A stretch of 9,041 nt of DNA from Zeimonas sp937903095 (GTDB lineage: Bacteria > Pseudomonadota > Gammaproteobacteria > Burkholderiales > Burkholderiaceae_E): the NCBI GenBank assembly GCA_937903095.1, contig CALCZN010000016.1, positions 1 to 9,041 of the forward strand. Direction: 5' to 3'. Both the position numbers and the translations under genes were made by a program. Positions 6,339-9,041 of the stretch are shown piece by piece. Below the pieces are notes generated by a model. The model saw nothing but the letters and a program-made list of their open reading frames with translations. It was not told the DNA's origin and did no database searches. Every line of letters starts with the position of its first letter. The first letter of the stretch is position 1.

Positions 6339-6523
6339 AACCTGTATGCGGACCATTTTGAACATCGGGATCTGCCGCAACAGCGGCTGCGAGGGCGCTT
6401 CGCCCTGCTCCCGAAGCGGGACGAAGTAATCATCCCTGAACACGTGCGCGAGATCATGGAGCGCGAAGGCATCTGACACGCCTGCTGCTCAACGCGGAGT
6501 CCGGGTCGCGCGCTCGAGCAACC
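6228..6523. other. Gap upstream of queC with repeats and a possible gene remnant
   Basis: These 296 bases separate the start of queC from the end of the oxidase-like gene. They hold short direct repeats (ATGATGC three times, ATGGCTCGA twice) between 6226 and 6338. From 6336 to 6476 there is a 46-codon plus-strand frame with protein-like composition but no ATG, GTG or TTG start. A 65-codon minus-strand frame with a GTG start at 6479 crosses the same bases; it has no ribosome site and no family I recognise. I find no firm promoter or RNA gene. Confidence 0.5.
6336..6476 (+). pseudogene. Possible remnant of an unrecognised plus-strand gene
   Basis: After a stop at 6333-6335, a 46-residue frame runs to TGA at 6474-6476. 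It ends with a charged, helix-like stretch (LLPKRDEVIIPEHVREIMER) that looks like a true protein C-terminus. There is no normal start codon in the frame (only CTG at 6342), and the frame carrying ATG at 6305 stops at 6361. A 5'-decayed gene end is one reading; chance is another. Confidence 0.2.
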
Positions 6524-6535
6524 TCAAGCAACCTC
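6517..6535. repeat. 10-bp-period tandem duplication across the oxidase-like gene stop
   Basis: AGCAACCTC occurs at 6517-6525 and 6527-6535, spanning the minus-strand stop codon at 6526-6524. It is a small slippage-type duplication at a gene end. Confidence 0.7.
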
Positions 6536-6964
6536 GCGTCGCCCCACCCCCGCCTGCGCCGCCACCAGCCGCTCGCCGAACGATGCGGCGAGCGCGCCGG
6601 TGTGCCGCCACACCACGACCGCGAAGCACAGCACGCCCGCGCCGACGACGAAGGACGCTACGCCGAGGAATGGTTCCACCGCCGAATGCCCGCGGAACAG
6701 TTCGAACAGCAGCACCATCATCACGAAGTGCGCCGGAACGTAGAGCCAGAAATGCGCCTGCGCAAGCCGCGTCTGCGCCGCCTCCGGCACCACCGCATAG
6801 AACAGGCCGAACAGCCCCAGGCTCACCCAGCCAAGCAGGTTCAGGTGCGCGTGCACCGGGTGCATCGTGTGGTCCTGGCTCGCGGCCATGTACAGCCCGA
6901 GCGAGACGCCGGCGACGAAGTACAGCACCGCCAGCCGCAGGAACCAGTTCGCGAGGTTCTTCAT
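6524..6964 (-). CDS. Small four-helix membrane protein resembling haem-copper oxidase subunit I
   Basis: A 146-residue membrane protein starting at ATG 6964, chosen over an in-frame ATG at 7048 because GGAGG lies 6 bases upstream and the membrane helix then begins at once. Four hydrophobic segments are seen at about 8-28, 41-60, 72-90 and 97-119. The HTMHPVHAHLNLLGW segment (32-46), with H32, H35, H38 and H40, and the later H71 and H79, recall the metal-binding helices of cbb3-type or quinol oxidase subunit I, and relatives are often labelled 'cytochrome c oxidase' or left hypothetical. At about one third of normal subunit I length, with no CcoO/CcoP or CuB-site set, it cannot be a full terminal oxidase. 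A haem-binding or respiratory accessory role is possible. It is divergent from a LysR regulator, which may control it, and its ribosome site can be hidden in a hairpin at 6966-7020. The gene call is sure, the function is not. Confidence 0.85.
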   Translation of the reverse strand: MKNLANWFLRLAVLYFVAGVSLGLYMAASQDHTMHPVHAHLNLLGWVSLGLFGLFYAVVPEAAQTRLAQAHFWLYVPAHFVMMVLLFELFRGHSAVEPFLGVASFVVGAGVLCFAVVVWRHTGALAASFGERLVAAQAGVGRREVA

Positions 6965-6965
6965 G

Positions 6966-7020
6966 GTCGCCCTCCATCGGTTCGAGCCGGAACGGGAAGT
7001 GTTCAGTGTAGGAGGGCGAC
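6966..7020 (-). promoter_or_regulatory. 10-bp inverted repeat that would mask the ribosome site of the oxidase-like gene
   Basis: GTCGCCCTCC (6966-6975) and GGAGGGCGAC (7011-7020) are perfect reverse complements separated by 35 bases. On the minus-strand mRNA the second arm to be made is GGAGGGCGAC, which contains the Shine-Dalgarno one base before the ATG at 6964. A transcript starting upstream of 7020 could fold into a very stable stem that blocks translation initiation. As DNA, the arms could instead be two half-sites for a regulator. Confidence 0.5.
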
Positions 7021-7039
7021 TTCCGTACCGTAAGGCGCG

Positions 7040-7053
7040 CGATTGCATAATCG
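7040..7053 (+). promoter_or_regulatory. Short palindrome and -10-like box upstream of the LysR gene
   Basis: CGATT (7040-7044) and AATCG (7049-7053) form an inverted repeat around GCAT and enclose CATAAT (7046-7051), a five-of-six -10 match about 27 bases before the GTG at 7078. No good -35 precedes it. LysR regulators commonly bind such dyads in the divergent gap and repress their own gene; that use is inferred here. Confidence 0.35.
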
Positions 7054-7077
7054 GGCCGCAAGAATGCGGGGGGCCGC

Positions 7078-8082
7078 GTGTTCGACTGGGACGACCTCAA
7101 GCCCTTCCTCGCCGTGGCTCGCCACGGGAGCACGATCGCGGCGGCACGCATTCTCGGCGTCGACCAGTCGACCGTGCAGCGCCGGCTCTGCGCGCTGGAA
7201 CGCGGCCTGGGCTACCCGCTCGTGCGCCGCCTTTCCACCGGGTACCGGCTCACCGCCTTCGGCGAATCGCTGCTGCCCGAGGCGCAGCGCATCGAGGAAG
7301 CCGCGCTCGCTCTGCAGCAACGGGTCGAGGCCTTCCGTCACGACCTCACCGGGGTGGTGCGCGTCACCTGTCCCGAGCCGCTCGTCTACCGGATGGCGGG
7401 CATCGGGCTGCTCGACCGCTTCCACGCGCGCTACCCCGGCGTCGAGCTGCAGTTCGTCATGAGCGACAAGTACCTGGACCTCGAGCGCGGCGAAGCCGAC
7501 GTCGCGTTGCGCGCGGGCGAGACGCGCGACAGTCCGCTCATCGCGCGCAGGATCGGATGGTCGCTGTGGGGCGTGTACGCGAGCGAGCGCTACATCGAAC
7601 AGCACGGGCGCCCGGTGCGCGTCGAGGATCTCCAGGCGCATGCGCTGATCGGCTTCGACGACTCGCTGTCGCACAACCGCGCGGCGGGCTGGTTGCGCGA
7701 GGTTGCGCCCCACGCGCGTTTCGTCGCGCGCAACGACAGCATCCTCGGAGTGATGCGTTCGGCGCTGTCGGGAATCGGCCTCGCCGCGTTGCCGACCGCG
7801 CTTGGCGACGACGAGCCTGCGCTCGTGCGCGTGCTCGGTCCGATTCCCGCGCTGGCGCGCCCGTGGCGCGTGCTGACCACGCGCGAGCTGCGTCACACGC
7901 CGCGCGTCGCGGCGTTCTTCGACTTCATGGTCGAGGAGAAGGACAATCTGCAGCAGGTGCTGACGGGCGGCGCGCCGGCTCGCACGGCGTCGGCGCTCCC
8001 GTCTGCAGCGGTCGGGTTCAGTTCGCCGCCGTCCCCACCGGCAGCAGTTTCAGTTGCTCCTGCAGGTCGTGCGAACGCTTGA
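7078..8082 (+). CDS. LysR-type transcriptional regulator
   Basis: A 334-residue protein with a GTG start at 7078, preceded by a G-rich ribosome site (7068-7073). Residues 4-65 are the winged helix-turn-helix typical of the family (FLAVARHGSTIAAARILGV, then STVQRRLCALERGLGYPLVRR). The rest, to about 293, is the substrate-binding domain that senses a small effector. The DNA-binding and effector parts look intact, with GIGLAALPT at 232-240. LysR proteins are usually about 300 residues; the last 40 residues here are Pro/Ser/Ala-rich, look unlike a folded domain, and are read largely antisense to the dehydrogenase gene end. It is divergent from the oxidase-like gene across a 113-base gap containing inverted repeats, so control of that gene and itself is the simplest guess. 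Control of the convergent alcohol dehydrogenase is also possible. The effector cannot be read from sequence. Confidence 0.95.
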   Translation: MFDWDDLKPFLAVARHGSTIAAARILGVDQSTVQRRLCALERGLGYPLVRRLSTGYRLTAFGESLLPEAQRIEEAALALQQRVEAFRHDLTGVVRVTCPEPLVYRMAGIGLLDRFHARYPGVELQFVMSDKYLDLERGEADVALRAGETRDSPLIARRIGWSLWGVYASERYIEQHGRPVRVEDLQAHALIGFDDSLSHNRAAGWLREVAPHARFVARNDSILGVMRSALSGIGLAALPTALGDDEPALVRVLGPIPALARPWRVLTTRELRHTPRVAAFFDFMVEEKDNLQQVLTGGAPARTASALPSAAVGFSSPPSPPAAVSVAPAGRANA

Positions 8083-9041
8083 CGATGTACTGGCGGATCA
8101 GCTCCATGTCCTTCGGTTCGAGCACCGAGGCGAAGCTCGGCATGCCGCGGTTCAGCTTCGCGCCGCTGAGCACGGCGACGTACTGTTCGTGGCGGGCCGG
8201 GGTCATGTAGCGCAGATCGGGCAGCACGCCGCCGCTCACCGCATTCAGGCCGTGGCACGAACCGCAGAAGCCGTTGAACATCGTGCGTGCCTGCTTCAGC
8301 TCCTCCTGGCCCGCCGCCACTTTCTGCAGCGGCGGGAGCGCGACGACGGCCTTCTTCGCGGGAGGCAGCTTGCCTTTGGCGCCGAGCCGGAAGGTGACGA
8401 TTCGCGCCTCCGGCTGCACGTGCGCCGACAGCGACAGCGGACCCGTCACCAGCGGGAAGGCGCCTCCCCAGCCGGCCATGAAGGTGACGTACTGCACGCC
8501 GTCGACTTCGTAGGTGACCGGGCCGGCCATCGAGCCCGAGTTCACGCGCGCCTGCCATAGCTGCTTGCCGCTGTCGGCCGCGTACGCGACCGCACGGCCG
8601 TCGGCGGTGCCCTGGAACACGAGGTTGCCCGCGGTGCTCAGCGTGCCGCCGTTCCACGGCGCGACGTATTCATGCGTCCAGGCGGGCGCCTGCTTCACCG
8701 GATCCCACGCGATGAGCCGCCCTTTCCACGCGCTGCGGATCTGCGCCTCCACCTTCGGATCTTCGGGCAGGTCGGGCACCTCGACGCCGAGGTTCACCAC
8801 CGCCTTGTGCGGGATGAAGAGTGGCTTTTCCTGCGCCTGCAGGCCGGCCACACTCTCCTGCGCCGGAAGATAGACGTAGCCCGTCTTCGGGTTGAACGAC
8901 ATCGGCTGCCAGTTGTGCGCGCCGAGGAAGCTCGGGACGATGACCTTCGGGCCCGACAGATAGTCGGCATCGGGCGTGAGCACCGGGCGGCCGGTGGCGG
9001 GATCGACGTGCGTCGCCCAGTTGATCGGCACGAAGTTCTTC
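8018..9041 (-). CDS. PQQ-dependent quinohemoprotein alcohol dehydrogenase, C-terminal part (5' end outside window)
   Basis: About 340 residues of the C-terminal half are present; the GTG at 9031 is an internal Val in the phrase KNFVPINWA, and the frame is open to the right edge. These periplasmic enzymes oxidise alcohols using PQQ and pass electrons to a C-terminal haem c. Numbering from that Val: propeller repeat motifs include PVNWA-like sequence at 2-6, GAHNWQPMSFNPKTGYVYLPA at 38-58, and WNGGTLSTAGNLVFQGTADGR at 126-146 with GKQLW at 155-159. The cytochrome c part has CGSCH (C256, C259, H260) and the distal haem ligand M297 in NRGMPSFASVL. A soluble, single-chain (type II) enzyme is suggested by the haem domain on the same chain and the short tail; membrane type III enzymes are longer here. 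Its 3' end overlaps the LysR gene by 65 bases on the other strand. The N-terminal signal peptide and the calcium and disulfide sites lie outside the window. Confidence 0.95.
   Translation of the reverse strand, partial: KNFVPINWATHVDPATGRPVLTPDADYLSGPKVIVPSFLGAHNWQPMSFNPKTGYVYLPAQESVAGLQAQEKPLFIPHKAVVNLGVEVPDLPEDPKVEAQIRSAWKGRLIAWDPVKQAPAWTHEYVAPWNGGTLSTAGNLVFQGTADGRAVAYAADSGKQLWQARVNSGSMAGPVTYEVDGVQYVTFMAGWGGAFPLVTGPLSLSAHVQPEARIVTFRLGAKGKLPPAKKAVVALPPLQKVAAGQEELKQARTMFNGFCGSCHGLNAVSGGVLPDLRYMTPARHEQYVAVLSGAKLNRGMPSFASVLEPKDMELIRQYIVKRSHDLQEQLKLLPVGTAAN

Noticed and set aside
6965..7048. Longer form of the oxidase-like protein from ATG 7048
   Set aside because: The added 28 residues are Arg/Ser-rich with no membrane or family signal, and the inner ATG has a strong ribosome site.
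9029..9031. GTG as the true start of the dehydrogenase
   Set aside because: Upstream codons to the edge stay open and complete the family phrase KNFVPINWA; the N-terminal half of the propeller must lie outside the window.

Overview
The window looks like chromosomal DNA of a GC-rich bacterium. The gene set (stand-alone LemA/DUF2207 pair, QueC, LysR regulator, soluble PQQ-dependent quinohemoprotein dehydrogenase) and the codon use suggest a betaproteobacterium, perhaps Burkholderiales-like. That placement is inference from protein style; no rRNA or marker gene is present. Ten genes can be supported, two of them cut by the window edges.

Left part (1-2550, all minus strand) is accessory DNA with visibly lower GC at its far left. 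It holds a PD-(D/E)XK nuclease with an HsdR N-terminal-like domain (running off the left edge), preceded in the same direction by an EVE/PUA-like plus HNH endonuclease typical of modification-dependent (type IV-like) restriction. After a 301-base gap comes a toxin-antitoxin pair: a PIN-family RNase toxin first, then a ribbon-helix-helix antitoxin, coupled by an ATGA overlap. A perfect 7-bp inverted repeat covers the toxin start codon and the likely -10 box, which fits autorepression. Together these look like a small defence or stability island.

Centre (2790-6227) looks like core genome of higher GC. lemA and a DUF2207 membrane protein with a glycine-rich tail form a two-gene plus-strand operon. 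queC (7-cyano-7-deazaguanine synthase, queuosine pathway) converges on it from the minus strand. Upstream of queC, 6228-6523 holds no convincing gene, only short repeats and one possible gene remnant.

Right part (6524-9041): a small four-helix membrane protein resembling a piece of haem-copper oxidase subunit I is transcribed away from a LysR-type regulator. In the 113-base gap between them a perfect 10-bp inverted repeat would bury the Shine-Dalgarno of the membrane-protein gene in an RNA hairpin. The LysR gene runs 65 bp antisense into the 3' end of a PQQ- and haem c-dependent alcohol dehydrogenase that continues past the right edge.

No tRNA, rRNA, CRISPR array, insertion sequence or strong intrinsic terminator was found. 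The items most worth checking are the EVE-HNH/PD-(D/E)XK pair at the left edge and the SD-masking hairpin at 6966-7020.
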